DNA of 64,000 bases from Rhizobiales bacterium UBA1912 (lineage in GTDB: Bacteria > Pseudomonadota > Alphaproteobacteria > Rhizobiales > Devosiaceae). Made by a program: the position numbers and the translations under genes. Of the stretch, positions 27,555 to 36,901 are shown one piece after another. The notes beneath the pieces were generated by a model, which ran no database searches, was not told where the DNA came from, and saw nothing but the letters and a program-made list of their open reading frames with translations. Each line of letters starts with the position of its first letter. Position 1 is the first letter of the stretch. Location: NCBI GenBank assembly GCA_002337455.1, contig DDGC01000028.1, positions 62,001-126,000 of the forward strand, written 5' to 3'.

Positions 27555-28658
27555 ATGGGTCCCTACCCGCATGATGCGCCACCGCCGGAGATCGACGAAA
27601 ACAACCCGGCTGGCACCGACGGCTTCGAGTTCGTGGAATTCGCCCATCCCGAGCCCGAGAAGCTCGGAGAACTGTTCGAAAAGATGGGCTACGCGCCGGT
27701 CGCCAGGCACAAGACGAAAGACATTACGATCTATCGTCAGGGCGATATCAACTATGTGCTCAACGCCGAACCCAAGACCCACGCATCGGAGTTCGTTGCA
27801 GAGAAGGGTCCGTGCGCCCCGGGCATGGCCTGGCGTGTCGTTGACGCTCAGATTGCTCTCAAGCGGGCACTGGACCTCGGCGCAAAGGAATACACAGGCA
27901 GCGGCAAGGTGCTCGACGTTCCGGCCGTCTACGGTATCGGCGGCTCGTTGTTGTACTTCGTCGATACCTACGGTGCCAAGGGCTCACCCTATGAGGGCGA
28001 ATTCGAGTGGCTGGGTGAACAGGATCCCAAACCCTTCGGCGTTGGTTTCTATTACCTCGATCACCTCACCCACAACGTGGTGCGGGGCAACATGGACACC
28101 TGGTACAAATTCTATGCCGAGACGTTCAAGTTCCGGGAGATCCGTTACTTCGACATCTCGGGAAAGATGACCGGCCTGACCTCCCGGGCGCTGACCTCGC
28201 CCGACGGCAAGATTCGTATCCCGATCAACGAAAGCTCGGACGACAAGAGCCAGATCGAGGAGTACCTTCGCGAGTACAAGGGTGAAGGTATCCAGCACAT
28301 CGCGGTGGCGAGCGAAAATATCTACGAGTCGACCGATGCGATTGCGGCCAAGGGTATGGAGTTCATGCCCGGGCCGCCGGACACCTATTATGAGATGAGC
28401 AGCAAACGGGTGAAGGGGCATCAGGAACCGCTCGACAAGCTCAAGAAGCGCGGCATTCTGATCGACGGCGAAGGCGTCGTCGATGGCGGCACGACGCGCA
28501 TTCTCCTGCAGATATTTTCGAAGACGGTGATTGGCCCGATCTTTTTCGAGTTCATCCAGCGCAAGGGTGACGACGGGTTCGGCGAAGGCAATTTCAAGGC
28601 CCTTTTCGAATCCATCGAGGAAGACCAGATCCGTCGCGGCGTATTGAAGTCCGCATGA
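27555..28658 (+). CDS. hppD: 4-hydroxyphenylpyruvate dioxygenase
   Basis: This enzyme converts 4-hydroxyphenylpyruvate to homogentisate using Fe(II) and O2. The 367-residue product has two VOC domains. The iron ligands are the His in YYLDHLTHNV, the His in GIQHIAVAS, and the Glu in FFEFIQRKGDDGFGEGNF, which is the family's C-terminal signature. GAAGGAGGATTTCC gives an excellent ribosome site. The order hppD, hmgA, fahA, maiA supplies the full route from 4-hydroxyphenylpyruvate to fumarate and acetoacetate. An Lrp gene is divergent upstream. Confidence 0.96.
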   Translation: MGPYPHDAPPPEIDENNPAGTDGFEFVEFAHPEPEKLGELFEKMGYAPVARHKTKDITIYRQGDINYVLNAEPKTHASEFVAEKGPCAPGMAWRVVDAQIALKRALDLGAKEYTGSGKVLDVPAVYGIGGSLLYFVDTYGAKGSPYEGEFEWLGEQDPKPFGVGFYYLDHLTHNVVRGNMDTWYKFYAETFKFREIRYFDISGKMTGLTSRALTSPDGKIRIPINESSDDKSQIEEYLREYKGEGIQHIAVASENIYESTDAIAAKGMEFMPGPPDTYYEMSSKRVKGHQEPLDKLKKRGILIDGEGVVDGGTTRILLQIFSKTVIGPIFFEFIQRKGDDGFGEGNFKALFESIEEDQIRRGVLKSA

Positions 28659-28665
28659 TCGAGCA

Positions 28666-28693
28666 ATGTGGGAGGCAGCAACGCCTCTCACAT
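28666..28693 (+). terminator. Stem-loop between hppD and the Rieske gene
   Basis: ATGTGGGAGGC pairs with GCCTCTCACAT (11 bp, one G-T pair) around a 6-nt loop. There is no T run, so it is more likely a transcript-end or mRNA-processing hairpin lowering expression of the next gene than a complete terminator. Confidence 0.6.
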
Positions 28694-28713
28694 CCCCACC
28701 AGAGACAACATTT

Positions 28714-29091
28714 ATGGCGATTGATGAGGGTTGGAGGAGCTATTCGGCAGCGCCGCCGCGTGGCACGAGGATTTGCGCGTCGCAGGACGTTATCGAGGGC
28801 GATGTTCTCTCGATGGTCCTGGAGAGCGAAAATGGCATGCTGCCTTTGCTTGTTACCCGGCGGCACGACAAACTGCGCGTATTCGTCAACGCATGTCCCC
28901 ATCAGTATTTGCCCCTCGATTATCAGGGGTCAAATCTTCTGAGCGCTGACGGTTCGATGCTGATGTGCAATTCCCACGGTGCAAGGTTCCTGATCGAAGA
29001 CGGTGAATGCGTGGACGGCCCTGCTATGGGGTGCGCCCTTGATCTCGTCCCGGTTGAAGAGCGCGCCGGCGAAATCTGGATCGGGGCGTAG
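28714..29091 (+). CDS. Rieske [2Fe-2S] domain protein
   Basis: This is a 125-residue stand-alone Rieske protein. The cluster motifs are ACPHQYLPLD (CxH) and MCNSHGARF (CxxH), separated by 18 residues. It lacks a catalytic oxygenase domain and a signal peptide, so it is a soluble ferredoxin-like electron carrier or a regulatory Fe-S protein. Similar small Rieske proteins sit next to homogentisate-pathway genes in other proteobacteria, but their role there is not established. It is downstream of hppD, beyond a hairpin. Confidence 0.88.
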   Translation: MAIDEGWRSYSAAPPRGTRICASQDVIEGDVLSMVLESENGMLPLLVTRRHDKLRVFVNACPHQYLPLDYQGSNLLSADGSMLMCNSHGARFLIEDGECVDGPAMGCALDLVPVEERAGEIWIGA

Positions 29092-29112
29092 TTGCTGCGC
29101 TTCGGCCATATG

Positions 29113-29562
29113 TCAGGTTTTTAGCCGCAGTTCGATCGCAGCGAGACCTTTTTGGAGGTCTGCGCCGCCACCGCGCAACTCTTTAAGCAGACGCTCCTGA
29201 TAGGCTTGCGCTACGGCCGAGAGTTCGTTGTAGGCAGCGAGCCCGGACGCCGTCAGCCTGAGGTGTTCGATCCGGCGATCACCTTCGTCCTCGGTTCGCA
29301 GGAGCCACCGGCGCTTTTCCAGAGCCGCGACGGCACGGGAAACCTTGGTCTTGTGCATTGCAGAATGCCGCGCAACCGCCGTCGCGGTGACGGTTCGATA
29401 CTGGCCGACGGTCGCCAGACAGCGCCATTCAGGACGCGTCAGATCGTATTGGTGCCGGTACAGCCGAGAAAACTCCTGACTGATTGCTTCGGCGGCCCTG
29501 TTCAGCCGATAGGGCAGGAAATTCTCGAGCACCAACTCCTGGTCGGGGCGGGGATGTGACAT
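29113..29562 (-). CDS. MarR-family regulator, likely controlling homogentisate genes
   Basis: This is a 149-residue MarR-type winged-helix protein with the wing DRRIEHLRLTASGLAAYNEL and the DNA-recognition segment TATAVARHSAMHKTKVSRAVAAL. It is divergent from hmgA with only 74 bp between, holding GTTAC/GTAAC repeats. Homogentisate-pathway regulators of other families (HmgR is IclR-type in Pseudomonas) fill this role elsewhere; here a MarR protein appears to have it. The ligand is inferred to be homogentisate or a related acid. Confidence 0.87.
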   Translation of the reverse strand: MSHPRPDQELVLENFLPYRLNRAAEAISQEFSRLYRHQYDLTRPEWRCLATVGQYRTVTATAVARHSAMHKTKVSRAVAALEKRRWLLRTEDEGDRRIEHLRLTASGLAAYNELSAVAQAYQERLLKELRGGGADLQKGLAAIELRLKT

Positions 29563-29579
29563 CGTAAATCCGGTTTGAT

Positions 29580-29609
29580 AGTTACATTTTCAACAGTTAC
29601 GAATGTAAC
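29580..29609. promoter_or_regulatory. Candidate MarR operator upstream of hmgA
   Basis: AGTTAC occurs at 29580 and again at 29595 as a 15-bp-spaced direct repeat. The second copy belongs to a palindrome GTTAC-GAAT-GTAAC at 29596-29609. The site sits between the divergent MarR and hmgA starts, where such a repressor would be expected to bind. Confidence 0.55.
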
Positions 29610-29636
29610 AAATAGCATATTGGAAGGAGCACGGAA

Positions 29637-30977
29637 ATGCCGCTTCAGTACATGCCCGGTTTCGGTAACGACTTTGAAACCGAAACCTTGCCAGGGGCGT
29701 TGCCGCAGGGCCGAAACTCCCCGCAGCGCTGCGCTTACGGGCTCTATGCGGAACAGTTGTCCGGGTCGCCGTTTACCGCGCCGCGCGGTACCAACGAGCG
29801 GAGCTGGCTCTACCGCATCCGTCCCAGCGTCAAGCACAAGGGACGCTTTTCGGCCGAGGACCTGCCGTTCTGGAAGACGGCGCCGCATCCGGATGAGCAT
29901 GCTCTGGCTCTCGGGCAATTGCGCTGGGATCCGGTGCCGGTGCCGGTGGAGCGGACCAACTTCATCCAAGGCATCCGCACCATGACCACGGCTGGAGATG
30001 CGTTGGGGCAGTCGGGCATGGCGGCGCACATCTACTTGGTCAATGACGACATGGTGGACGATTATTTCTTCAACGCCGACGGGGAAATGCTGGTGGTGCC
30101 CGAGAGTGGCTCGCTCTCGATCTTTACCGAGATGGGCATCATGGAAATCGAGCCCAGCGAGATCGCGCTGATCCCGCGCGGCATGATGTTCAAGGTGGCG
30201 CGGCTGCCCGGAACCGACGAGGCGCGCGGCTATATCTGCGAGAACTACGGCGCCAAGTTCACCCTGCCGGATCGGGGTCCGATCGGTGCCAATTGCCTCG
30301 CCAATCCGCGCGACTTCAAAACGCCGGTCGCCGCCTATGAGGACAAGGAAACGCCCTGCCGCGTGCATGTCAAATGGTGCGGCAGGTTCCACGTCACCGA
30401 GATCGGCCATTCGCCCCTCGATGTGGTGGCCTGGCATGGCAATTACGCACCCTACAAATACGACCTGCGGACGTTCTCGCCGGTCGGTGCCATCCTGTTC
30501 GATCATCCCGATCCGTCGATCTTCACGGTGATGACCGCGCCCTCGGGTGAGGACGGCACGGCGAACGTGGATTTCGTGATCTTTCCGCCGCGCTGGCTGG
30601 TGGCCGAGGATACGTTCAGGCCGCCCTGGTATCACCGCAACATCATGAGCGAGTTCATGGGGCTGATATACGGCCAATACGACGCCAAGGAAGAAGGCTT
30701 CGTACCCGGTGGCATGAGCTTGCACAATCTGATGCTGCCGCATGGGCCCGACACTGTGGGGTTCCTCAAGGCTTCCACCGTTCCTCTGGGGCCGGTCAAG
30801 CTCGACCACACCATGGCATTCATGTTCGAAACACGGTTTCCCCAGCAGCTGACGAAGTTCGCCGCAGAACTGGAAACGCTCCAGGACGATTATCTCGAAT
30901 GTTGGGACGGCCTCGAGCGCCGCTTTGACGGCACGCTCGAGGGCAACTGGAACCTGCCGGCAGGAGAGGCACGTTGA
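29637..30977 (+). CDS. hmgA: Homogentisate 1,2-dioxygenase
   Basis: This iron enzyme cleaves homogentisate to 4-maleylacetoacetate. The 446 residues include the family opening [12 protein letters not shown] and the conserved NWLP-equivalent region. The metal-binding cluster lies at [21 protein letters not shown] (His and Glu) and [21 protein letters not shown] precedes the ATG. The stop overlaps the fahA start (TTGA), and the three enzymes hmgA-fahA-maiA form one operon. Confidence 0.96.
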   Translation: MPLQYMPGFGNDFETETLPGALPQGRNSPQRCAYGLYAEQLSGSPFTAPRGTNERSWLYRIRPSVKHKGRFSAEDLPFWKTAPHPDEHALALGQLRWDPVPVPVERTNFIQGIRTMTTAGDALGQSGMAAHIYLVNDDMVDDYFFNADGEMLVVPESGSLSIFTEMGIMEIEPSEIALIPRGMMFKVARLPGTDEARGYICENYGAKFTLPDRGPIGANCLANPRDFKTPVAAYEDKETPCRVHVKWCGRFHVTEIGHSPLDVVAWHGNYAPYKYDLRTFSPVGAILFDHPDPSIFTVMTAPSGEDGTANVDFVIFPPRWLVAEDTFRPPWYHRNIMSEFMGLIYGQYDAKEEGFVPGGMSLHNLMLPHGPDTVGFLKASTVPLGPVKLDHTMAFMFETRFPQQLTKFAAELETLQDDYLECWDGLERRFDGTLEGNWNLPAGEAR

Positions 30978-32260
30978 GCGCGGGGAGCTGGGTCACCAGC
31001 GCCAACCGGCCGAACCACGATTTCCCGATCCAGAACCTGCCCTATGGCGCGTTCCGGATGCCAGGGGAGGCCTTCCGCTGCGGCGTCGCCATTGGCGACT
31101 TCGTTCTCGATCTCGCTGCCCTCGAACAGGCAGGATTGCTCGATGCGGGCGGGGGGGATTCGGTGTTCGGGCAGCCGGACATCAATGCGTTCATGGCGCT
31201 GGGCGCCGACGCATGGGCCCGCGTACGGGCGCGGCTCACCGAACTTCTGGCTTTTGACGGCGACCCGGCGTTGCGCGACGACGCGGCGCTGAGGGCGCGT
31301 GCCCTGGTGAGGCAGGACAGCGTGGAACTCGGGCTGCCGATCAAGGTGGCGGGGTACACCGATTTTTATGCTGGTCGGCAGCATGCCTTTAATGTCGGAT
31401 CGATTTTTCGCGGGCCGGAGAATGCGTTGCCGCCCAACTGGCTGCACATTCCGATCGGCTATAATGGCCGCGCCTCGACTGTGGTCGTTTCCGGCACCGA
31501 TGTGCGTCGGCCGCTTGGTCAGCGCAAGGCGCCCGATGCACCCGAGCCGAGCTTCGGGCCATCGACACGGCTGGACATCGAGCTTGAACTGGGTGCCGTG
31601 GTCGGGCAGGGCAGTACCTTGGGAGCGCCCATCACGGTGGCGGAAGCCGACGCGATGATCTTTGGCTTCGTCCTCCTCAATGACTGGTCGGCGCGCGACA
31701 TTCAGGCTTGGGAATACCAGCCGCTCGGGCCGTTTCAGGCCAAGGCGTTCGCCACCACAATCAGCCCATGGGTGGTGACACGTGCGGCGCTCGAAGCGTT
31801 TCGCTGCGCCGCGCCAGAGCGCGAGCGACCGCTGCTGCCCTATCTGCAGGAGCCGGGTCCGATGCTCTATGACATAGAGCTGGAAGTGCATATGCAGCCA
31901 CAGGGAGCGGCCCGGGCCACCACCATTTCGCGCACCAACGCCAATGCGCTCTACTATTCGGCGGCGCAGCAGCTGGCGCACCACGCGGTCTCGGGATGCC
32001 GGATGGAGGTGGGGGACCTCCTCGGTTCGGGGACCATCTCGGGTCCCGGGAAGGGGCAGTACGGGTCGCTGCTTGAGTTGAGCTGGAGCGGCAAGGAACC
32101 GCTGGTGCTCGATGGCGGCGCGCGCCGCAGCTTCATTGAGGATGGAGACACGCTCACCCTTTCGGGATGGGCGCAGGGCGATGGCTATCGCATCGGCTTC
32201 GGCGCGTGCACGGGCACCATCCTGCCGGCTCCGGACCGCCCAGATTGGGTGCGCCCATGA
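30974..32260 (+). CDS. fahA: Fumarylacetoacetase
   Basis: This enzyme hydrolyses 4-fumarylacetoacetate to fumarate and acetoacetate, the last step of tyrosine breakdown. The 428-residue product has the [18 protein letters not shown] segment (metal and catalytic His region), [17 protein letters not shown], and [14 protein letters not shown] with further ligands. The start is TTG, supported by AGGAGAGG and by overlap with the hmgA stop. The frame is open from there with a normal family N-terminus. A 459-residue frame on the opposite strand is a high-GC shadow. Confidence 0.95.
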   Translation: MSAGSWVTSANRPNHDFPIQNLPYGAFRMPGEAFRCGVAIGDFVLDLAALEQAGLLDAGGGDSVFGQPDINAFMALGADAWARVRARLTELLAFDGDPALRDDAALRARALVRQDSVELGLPIKVAGYTDFYAGRQHAFNVGSIFRGPENALPPNWLHIPIGYNGRASTVVVSGTDVRRPLGQRKAPDAPEPSFGPSTRLDIELELGAVVGQGSTLGAPITVAEADAMIFGFVLLNDWSARDIQAWEYQPLGPFQAKAFATTISPWVVTRAALEAFRCAAPERERPLLPYLQEPGPMLYDIELEVHMQPQGAARATTISRTNANALYYSAAQQLAHHAVSGCRMEVGDLLGSGTISGPGKGQYGSLLELSWSGKEPLVLDGGARRSFIEDGDTLTLSGWAQGDGYRIGFGACTGTILPAPDRPDWVRP

Positions 32261-32898
32261 ACGCGTCACAGCCGGTTGTTCTCTATGACTACTGGCGGTC
32301 GTCTGCGAGCTACCGCGTACGCATCGCTCTGCACACCCTCGAGATTGGCTTTGAAACGGTGCCGGTGGACCTGCTTGCCCAAGCCCATAAGGCGCCCGAA
32401 TATCTCGGCATCAACCCGCAGGGGCGGGTGCCAACGCTTGAAATCGACGGTCTCGTCTACCTCCAGTCGCTGGCGATCATCGAGTATCTGGAGGAAACAC
32501 GGAACGCCGGCTTCCTGCCGCGCGACCCCGCCGGACGGCAGCACGTCCGCGCCATCGCTCACACGATTGCAATGGACATCCATCCAATCTGCAATCTGGG
32601 CGTGGTCGCGCACGTATTGGACCTGGCCGGCGGTGGGGAGGAGATGCGGAGCGCCTGGATGCAGAAGTTCATCGGCGCGGGTCTGGACGCCGTCGAAGTC
32701 ATGCTGACCGGTCACGACGGCACCTTCTGTCATGGTGATACGCCGGGCCTAGCCGATTTCTGCCTCGTGCCGCAGCTCTATAACGCCTCGCGCTGGGGGC
32801 TCGACCTGTCGCGCTTTCCGACGCTGTCGCGTATCGGAACGGCCTGTGCCGAACGCCCGGCCTTCATCGCGGCCCATCCCGATGCCTACAGATCATAG
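32257..32898 (+). CDS. maiA: Maleylacetoacetate isomerase (zeta-class GST)
   Basis: This is a glutathione-dependent cis-trans isomerase converting maleylacetoacetate to fumarylacetoacetate. The 213-residue protein has the zeta motif in the form RSSASYRVRIAL, with Ala instead of the usual Cys; other bacterial members also vary at this position. The PTLEIDG thioredoxin-fold strand and C-terminal helices are present. It starts at ATGA with the fahA stop, so the pathway order on the mRNA is dioxygenase, hydrolase, isomerase. The upstream open extension lies within fahA. Confidence 0.94.
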   Translation: MNASQPVVLYDYWRSSASYRVRIALHTLEIGFETVPVDLLAQAHKAPEYLGINPQGRVPTLEIDGLVYLQSLAIIEYLEETRNAGFLPRDPAGRQHVRAIAHTIAMDIHPICNLGVVAHVLDLAGGGEEMRSAWMQKFIGAGLDAVEVMLTGHDGTFCHGDTPGLADFCLVPQLYNASRWGLDLSRFPTLSRIGTACAERPAFIAAHPDAYRS

Positions 32899-32915
32899 GA
32901 TGGCGGCGATTGGCT

Positions 32916-33806
32916 TCAGCCATGCTCTTTCATCGTGGCTCTGAGATAGCGCAGAAACTTTTCGGCAGAGCTTGATAGCGTCCAGTCGTTTCGGGTCGCG
33001 TAGTAAACGGGAAACCGGGTTTCTGCTTCTATGGGAATGGTGCGCAGCCGGTCAGATCCGATTCCGGCGACGGAAAAGGAATCGAGCACGGCCACACCCA
33101 CATGACGCTCGACCAGCGAAATCACCGTCGAGCCAAACCGTGCCTTTATGGGAACGTGTACGTCGAGATTGGCCCGCTCGAACAATTCGGCCATGATCCG
33201 TCCATAGGGATCGTTGGGGTCGATCCCGATCAGTGAATAGTTGGCGATCTCTTCGACCGTGATGCTCTTGTAGCTGGCGCAGGGATGGTCTGGCGGCACG
33301 ACGAATTTGAGACTTCCGTGGGCCAGCCGGGTGAACGTCAGCGCCGGATGGAGTAGCTCGTAGCTCATCAGGACCAGCTCGCCACGCTGCAGCAAGAGAT
33401 AATCGATTGCCTCCTCGATCTTGAGGAGTTCGATATTGAGCGCGATGTCGGGCATCTCCCGCCGCATTTGGGCGACCGCGTTGGGCACCATTGCGTTGGC
33501 GATGGAGGGGACCGAGCCCAGATGCAGTTCCACATCCTCGCCCGAATTGAGCTTGGACAGGACATATCCCAGATCGTCCACCTTGCGGTGGATTTCGTTG
33601 ATCTGGCGGAATACTCCGGTGGCCTCGGGCGCGGGGGTATATCGGCCCGCGCGGCGCACGAAAAGTTTAAGGCCCAGCGAGGCCTCGATGTGCTTCATGG
33701 CCCGGCTGATGCCAGGTTGCGCGACATTGAGCAGCTTGGCTGCACCTGCCACCGAACCCGACACGGCAATGGCCCGAACGATTTCAATCTGGCGGAGTGT
33801 CAGCAT
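32916..33806 (-). CDS. LysR-family transcriptional regulator
   Basis: This is a 296-residue LysR regulator with an N-terminal helix-turn-helix (SGSVAGAAKLLNVAQPGISRAMKHIE) and a periplasmic-binding-type effector domain. It is divergent from the dehydroshikimate dehydratase gene, with a 137-bp gap containing LysR-like T-rich palindromes. It therefore most likely activates quiC in response to a quinate/shikimate-pathway compound. It converges with maiA. Confidence 0.9.
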   Translation of the reverse strand: MLTLRQIEIVRAIAVSGSVAGAAKLLNVAQPGISRAMKHIEASLGLKLFVRRAGRYTPAPEATGVFRQINEIHRKVDDLGYVLSKLNSGEDVELHLGSVPSIANAMVPNAVAQMRREMPDIALNIELLKIEEAIDYLLLQRGELVLMSYELLHPALTFTRLAHGSLKFVVPPDHPCASYKSITVEEIANYSLIGIDPNDPYGRIMAELFERANLDVHVPIKARFGSTVISLVERHVGVAVLDSFSVAGIGSDRLRTIPIEAETRFPVYYATRNDWTLSSSAEKFLRYLRATMKEHG

Positions 33807-33814
33807 GATCCAAC

Positions 33815-33829
33815 ATAACAGTATGTTAT
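33815..33829. promoter_or_regulatory. LysR-type palindrome in the divergent quiC promoter
   Basis: ATAACA-GTA-TGTTAT is a perfect 6-bp inverted repeat just upstream of the LysR start. It fits the T-N11-A rule of LysR sites. A further AT-rich stretch (TTATAAATTGATATTTGTGTTAG) follows and may hold the quiC promoter. Confidence 0.6.
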
Positions 33830-33943
33830 ATCTTCGTTATAAATTGATATTTGTGTTAGTCAATTGTCATGCGTAAGCTTCGGGGTGGAGGCAGCGTGGA
33901 AACGTCTCGGCTTGCCCGGATGGCCGCGGGACGGAGAGGCAGC

Positions 33944-35833
33944 ATGAAGACATCGATTGCGACGGTATCGATCAGTGGCGATCTTCGCGAGAAGCTTGCG
34001 GCGATTGCCGGGGCCGGATTTGATGGGATCGAAATTTTCGAGAACGATTTTCTGGCCTTTGACGGCGGGCCGCGCGAAGTGGGGCGCATGGTGCGCGATC
34101 ATGGGCTTGAGATTGCGCTGTTCCAGCCGTTCCGCGATTTCGAGGGGCTACCCGAGCCCGAACGCAGCCGGGCGTTTGACCGGGCCGAGCGCAAGTTCGA
34201 TGTGATGGAAGAGCTGGGCACCGATCTGGTGCTCATCTGCTCGAACGTTTCTCCCGCCGCGCTGGGTGGGATCGATCGGGCTGCCGCCGACCTGCGTGAA
34301 CTTGGTGAGCGGGCAGCACGGCGCGGGTTGCGCATCGGCTATGAGGCGCTGGCGTGGGGGCGGCATGTCAATGACCATCGCGACGCCTGGGAGATCGTGC
34401 GGCGTGCCGATCATGCCAATGTCGGGCTGATCGTCGACAGTTTCCACACCATTGCCCGCAAGATCGATCCCCAGACCATCCGCGCCATACCGGGCGACAA
34501 GATTTTCTTTGTGCAATTGGCCGATGCCCCGCTGATTGATATGGATCTGCTCTATTGGAGCCGGCACTTCCGCACGATGCCGGGTCAAGGCGATCTCGAT
34601 GTCACCGGGTTTGCCGCAGCCGTCGCCGCCACCGGCTACGACGGCATGTGGTCGCTCGAGATATTCAACGACCAGTTTCGCGGCGGTTCACCCGGCACCA
34701 TCGCCGCCGACGGCCATCGCTCACTGGTTGCGCTGATGGACGCGGTCAGGCGCGCCGAACCGCAGATCAGCACCCATCTGGCGCCGATGCCGGCGCCGAT
34801 CGCCGTCGAGGGGGTCGAATTCATCGAATTTGCCGCCAATGAGACCGAAGCCGAAGATCTGAAAATGCTTCTGGCTTCGATGGGCTTTGCCCATGCGGGG
34901 CGCCACATCGCCAAGCATGTCGATCTCTACCGCACCGGTGGGGTCAATATCGTGGTCAACACCGAGCGCGAGGGCTTTGCCCATTCGGCCTATCTCATGC
35001 ACGGCACCTGCGTGTGCGATATCGGGCTCAAGGTCGAGGATGCGCAGGCAACCGTTGAACGCGCCCGGGCGCTGGGCGCCGAACCTTTTGCGCAGCCGGT
35101 GGGGCCGGGCGAACTCAAGATTCCGGCCATCCGCGGGGTCGGCGGCGGGTTGATGCATTTTGTCGATGACAAGAGCGAGTTGGCCAAGGTCTGGGAGACC
35201 GAGTTCACCCCGGTCACGGCGCGGGGCACGCCCGACATGGGGATCACCCATATCGACCACCTCGGCCAGACCATGAACTATGAAGAACTGCTCACCTGGC
35301 TGTTATTCTACACGACGCTGTTCGACACGCGCAAAACGCCCATGCTCGACGTCGTCGATCCAGCGGGTCTGGTGCGGTCGCAGGTCATCGAGAACGATAG
35401 CGGCACCATTCGGTTCACGCTGAACGGCGCCGACCAGCGCTCGACACTGGCCGGTCATTTCATCTCGGAAAGTTTCGGCTCTTCGGTCCAGCACATTGCC
35501 TTTGCGTCCTCCGACATCTTCAGGACCGCCGAGGCGCTCAAGGCCACAGGCTTTGCGTTCCTTGAAATCTCCTCAAACTACTTCGCCGATTTGCAGGCAC
35601 GGTTCGGGCTCGACGATGCTTTTGTGAACGCTCTCAGGGCCGGCAACATTCTTTACGACCGCGACGGCGAGGGTGAGTATTTCCAGCTCTATTCCTCGCT
35701 CTATGGCGATGGGTTCTTCTTCGAGATCGTCGAGAGGCGCAATGGCTACAATGGCTATGGCGCCCCCAACGCGCAGTTCAGGATCGCGGCCCAGAAACGG
35801 AGCCTCAGGGACAGAAAAATTCCAGCGCGCTAG
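33944..35833 (+). CDS. quiC: Two-domain 3-dehydroshikimate dehydratase (QuiC-type, with HPPD-like C-terminal domain)
   Basis: The N-terminal half (about residues 1-285) is a TIM-barrel sugar-phosphate-isomerase fold that dehydrates 3-dehydroshikimate to protocatechuate. Metal ligand candidates are Glu in GYEALAWG, Asp in IVDSFH, Gln in FVQLADAP and Glu in SLEIFND. The C-terminal half resembles HPPD, with DHLGQTMN, VQHIAFASS and FFEIVERRNGYNGYG, as in the known QuiC1 fusions. The 629-residue length is typical. The upstream extension is not used; GGAGAGG precedes the ATG at 33944. No protocatechuate-cleaving genes are in the window. Confidence 0.88.
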   Translation: MKTSIATVSISGDLREKLAAIAGAGFDGIEIFENDFLAFDGGPREVGRMVRDHGLEIALFQPFRDFEGLPEPERSRAFDRAERKFDVMEELGTDLVLICSNVSPAALGGIDRAAADLRELGERAARRGLRIGYEALAWGRHVNDHRDAWEIVRRADHANVGLIVDSFHTIARKIDPQTIRAIPGDKIFFVQLADAPLIDMDLLYWSRHFRTMPGQGDLDVTGFAAAVAATGYDGMWSLEIFNDQFRGGSPGTIAADGHRSLVALMDAVRRAEPQISTHLAPMPAPIAVEGVEFIEFAANETEAEDLKMLLASMGFAHAGRHIAKHVDLYRTGGVNIVVNTEREGFAHSAYLMHGTCVCDIGLKVEDAQATVERARALGAEPFAQPVGPGELKIPAIRGVGGGLMHFVDDKSELAKVWETEFTPVTARGTPDMGITHIDHLGQTMNYEELLTWLLFYTTLFDTRKTPMLDVVDPAGLVRSQVIENDSGTIRFTLNGADQRSTLAGHFISESFGSSVQHIAFASSDIFRTAEALKATGFAFLEISSNYFADLQARFGLDDAFVNALRAGNILYDRDGEGEYFQLYSSLYGDGFFFEIVERRNGYNGYGAPNAQFRIAAQKRSLRDRKIPAR

Positions 35834-35959
35834 ATCCAATGACGGTTCGAAGCGTTGGCGAAACGCGCCGGTTGCGGCGCTCAATAATCGCCGAAGCCGG
35901 GAACTGAACGGCCGCCCGAGAGAAACGCAAAACCGGGGTGTCGCGGGCGGCCAAACTGA

Positions 35960-36325
35960 TTAGGGCTTTACGACGTGCCAGACGCCACCGACGCCGTCGC
36001 CGGTCGCATCGCCCGGAGCCTGGTCGCCGGCCCAATAGTAAAGCGGCATACCGTCGACGGCCCACTGCGCGAGCCCATCATTGCGCTCAACGAGGGTGAA
36101 TGCTCCGGCGGCGCTGGCACCAGCGTCGGCAACATAGGCCGGCCAGCTATCGGCGCAGCCGTCATAACAGGTGCTGACGCCGGCCGTGTCCTTGTCGAAG
36201 ATGTAGAGGGTCATGCCATTGGCATCGACCAGCATACCCGTATCCGACACAACGGGACCGGCCGCAATAGCCAGGGTGGCCGTTGCCGACAGGGCAATGC
36301 CCAGGACGAGTGACTTGAAGTTCAT
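35960..36325 (-). CDS. Small secreted protein of the COG4315 type (YxFxxD repeat family)
   Basis: This is a 121-residue exported protein with a signal peptide (LVLGIALSATATLAIAAG) and the GMTLYIFDKDTAGVSTCYDGCADSWPAY segment of a widespread secreted-repeat family. A second, degenerate unit (GMPLYYWAGDQAPGDATGDGVGGVWHVV) follows. The two Cys probably pair. The function is unknown; related proteins are often near redox or stress genes. The start context (TGGAGAAATACAATG on the coding strand) is good. Confidence 0.8.
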   Translation of the reverse strand: MNFKSLVLGIALSATATLAIAAGPVVSDTGMLVDANGMTLYIFDKDTAGVSTCYDGCADSWPAYVADAGASAAGAFTLVERNDGLAQWAVDGMPLYYWAGDQAPGDATGDGVGGVWHVVKP

Positions 36326-36436
36326 TGTATTTCTCCATTTTTTACAGAGGATCCCGCGACGCGCGGGAGCGATATTGGTGATGCCGCTGGCGTCGCCAAT
36401 CTGGATGAGGCGTGCTTGTTCAGCCGCCGGACGTTT

Positions 36437-36901
36437 CTAAGGAAAATCAGGGGTTAGTTGCCGGCGTGCCGTCCAAAAGAGCCAATCGAAAGAAGCTTTG
36501 TAATGCTCGCTGGAAGCATCTGTTCGACTGTGCCGGCCAGCGACGGCCGCTTGAGTGTCCAGAGCGGGGGTGCGCGCAGAGAAGAACGCGCGCAGCGCGG
36601 GATTGCTTACCGCCCGCCCGCCAGACCGAAGCCCTTCGAGAAGGTCTTCTATCGGAATAACCCTGGCACCGATCAATACCCGACCGCCCTCCGCTTCGAG
36701 CAGTTCGGCAATTTCGATCAGGCTGGCGCGTGCCGAACGCCTTACCCAGGTCAATTCGGTAAGATCGACCACAACCCGCTCTGTTCCCTGAAGACGAAAG
36801 TCAACGATCCAATCATGGAGGCGTCCGGCGTCTGTATCGTCCACAATGCCGGAAAGATCGATCAGGCCCATTTCGCCGATTATGGTGATTTGTGAATGCA
36901 T
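36437..36901 (-). CDS. STAS-domain-like protein
   Basis: This is a 154-residue protein whose first about 100 residues resemble an anti-sigma-factor-antagonist STAS fold: IGEMGLIDLSGIVDDTDAGRL, VVVDLTELTWVRRSARASL. The position where a phosphorylated Ser/Thr is expected reads RRSARAS, so a phospho-switch is possible. The C-terminal 50 residues are a basic, Trp-containing tail with no family I recognise. The ATG at 36901 is chosen because the fold begins there; an open extension to 36985 exists. There is no kinase or sigma-factor gene beside it. Confidence 0.62.
   Translation of the reverse strand: MHSQITIIGEMGLIDLSGIVDDTDAGRLHDWIVDFRLQGTERVVVDLTELTWVRRSARASLIEIAELLEAEGGRVLIGARVIPIEDLLEGLRSGGRAVSNPALRAFFSARTPALDTQAAVAGRHSRTDASSEHYKASFDWLFWTARRQLTPDFP

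Noticed and set aside
29502..30809. 435-codon minus-strand frame opposite hmgA
   Set aside because: It overlaps both hmgA and the MarR gene, and the translated product shows no domain; hmgA on the other strand is certain.
30890..32269. 459-codon open frame on the minus strand opposite fahA
   Set aside because: High-GC shadow frame; the plus strand encodes a full fumarylacetoacetase with motifs, and the antisense product is Arg/His-rich without recognisable domains.
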